NCBI GenBank assembly: GCA_005223375.1
Contig: RXOD01005075.1
Location: 1 to 16,062, forward strand
Direction of reading: 5' to 3'
Length of the DNA: 16,062 nt
Source of the DNA: Amoebophrya sp. AT5.2
Taxonomy: Eukaryota > Sar > Dinophyceae > Syndiniales > Amoebophryaceae
Below, one piece after another: positions 15,551 to 16,062 of the stretch. A program made the position numbers and the translations under genes. The notes below the pieces were generated by a model. That model was not told the DNA's origin. It was given only the letters and a program-made list of their open reading frames with translations, and made no database searches. The first letter of the stretch is position 1, and every line of letters starts with the position of its first letter.

Positions 15551-16062
15551 CTTCGCCACGTGGACAAAAGAGACTGGGGCACAGGCACCGGAGCGCAAGA
15601 AGAACGGGACAGTGGGGATAGAAGTGCGAAACGGCCGGGGCACAGGCACTGATTCACGCAAGGGGGGCACCGCGTGCGCTGCTAGAGCGAGGGGCCTCGA
15701 AAGCGCGGGGGGCAGCTGCAGGGGCCCAAGCTGTGCACAAATCGAAAGCCAAAGAAAGGAACGCACCGCGCAAAAGGGGGGCCCAAGAACGAAGCAAAAA
15801 GGAAACCAGGCGGAGGCATGTGCGAAACATGCAAACCGCAAGCAGCGAGCACGCAGACAACACGCCAGAAACGAGCACGCGACGCACAAAACCAAGGAAA
15901 AACTAAGAGGAAAACACGCAGGAGGAAAGAACCGGGGAGGCCACCCGTGCCCGCCTGCCAGGAAAGAACCACCAGAGAAGGACGCACGGGAAGAGGAAAG
16001 GAGTAAGAAAAGGAGTAAGGAAAGGAGTAAGGAAAGGAGGAAGGAAAGGAGTAAGGAAAGGA
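15551..16062. other. Purine-rich non-coding stretch
   Basis: The plus strand becomes steadily richer in A and G towards the end. The motif GGGGCACAGGCAC occurs twice (about 15576 and 15640). Minus-strand frames here read as Phe/Leu/Cys/Arg low complexity without ATG starts and I do not call them. The last 68 bp are a minisatellite. Confidence 0.5.
15995..16062. repeat. 12-bp minisatellite, at least 5.6 copies
   Basis: The unit is GGAAAGGAGTAA, starting at 15995, 16007, 16019, 16031, 16043 and 16055. The second copy has GA for GG, and the fourth has GAGGAA for GAGTAA. The array continues past the window edge. Confidence 0.92.

Noticed and set aside
15551..15987. Minus-strand hydrophobic frames of 77 to 170 codons
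   Set aside because: They start at non-ATG codons and reflect a purine/pyrimidine-skewed stretch that reads as Phe/Leu/Cys/Arg. Only the last part, before 15383, looks protein-like.
1..16062. tRNA, rRNA or CRISPR
   Set aside because: No T-loop plus anticodon arm arrangement, no rRNA core words and no spaced identical repeats were seen.

Overview
This is nuclear DNA from a eukaryote, most likely a protist. Coding regions are GC-rich, at least four genes are split by short spliceosomal introns (62 to 196 nt), proteins carry Gly and Pro runs, and there is a ribosomal protein S3, a meiotic HOP2 protein and a non-LTR retrotransposon. Every gene I can support lies on the minus strand. Unidirectional packing, compact spacing and a cold-shock domain in a retroelement would suit the dinoflagellate/syndinian branch of alveolates. 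That placement is inference; I found no spliced-leader relic to support it.

Layout, from high to low coordinates (the direction of transcription). 15995-16062 is a 12-bp minisatellite. About 15383-15550 may be the last exon of a gene that starts outside the window. 14868-11206 is one intronless 1220-codon frame for an AASDH/NRPS-like adenylation domain, a phosphopantetheine carrier domain and ankyrin repeats. 10638-9248 is a two-exon unknown protein, followed out of frame by a small Cys-rich, ankyrin-like frame (8977 to about 9268). 8518-7337 is RPS3 in three exons. 6798-6530 is the last exon of an unidentified small membrane protein. 6369-5366 is HOP2 in two exons. 4314-3102 is a two-exon C2-like/coiled-coil protein. 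2909-1 is a non-LTR (LINE-type) element with an RS-rich ORF-A, a cold-shock/coiled-coil ORF-B and the start of ORF2, which is an APE-type endonuclease cut off by the window edge.

The host genes do not form one pathway. They are a translation gene, a meiotic recombination gene, a possible centriolar or membrane C2 protein and a specialised amino-acid-activating enzyme, arranged head to tail. The most unusual items are the adenylation-carrier-ankyrin fusion, the cold-shock domain in the retrotransposon, and matching repeats at the ends of both RPS3 introns.

Exon boundaries were worked out by hand from GT/AG sites, reading phase and, for RPS3 and HOP2, family resemblance. No transcript data were available. 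Where the structure could not be resolved this is stated.
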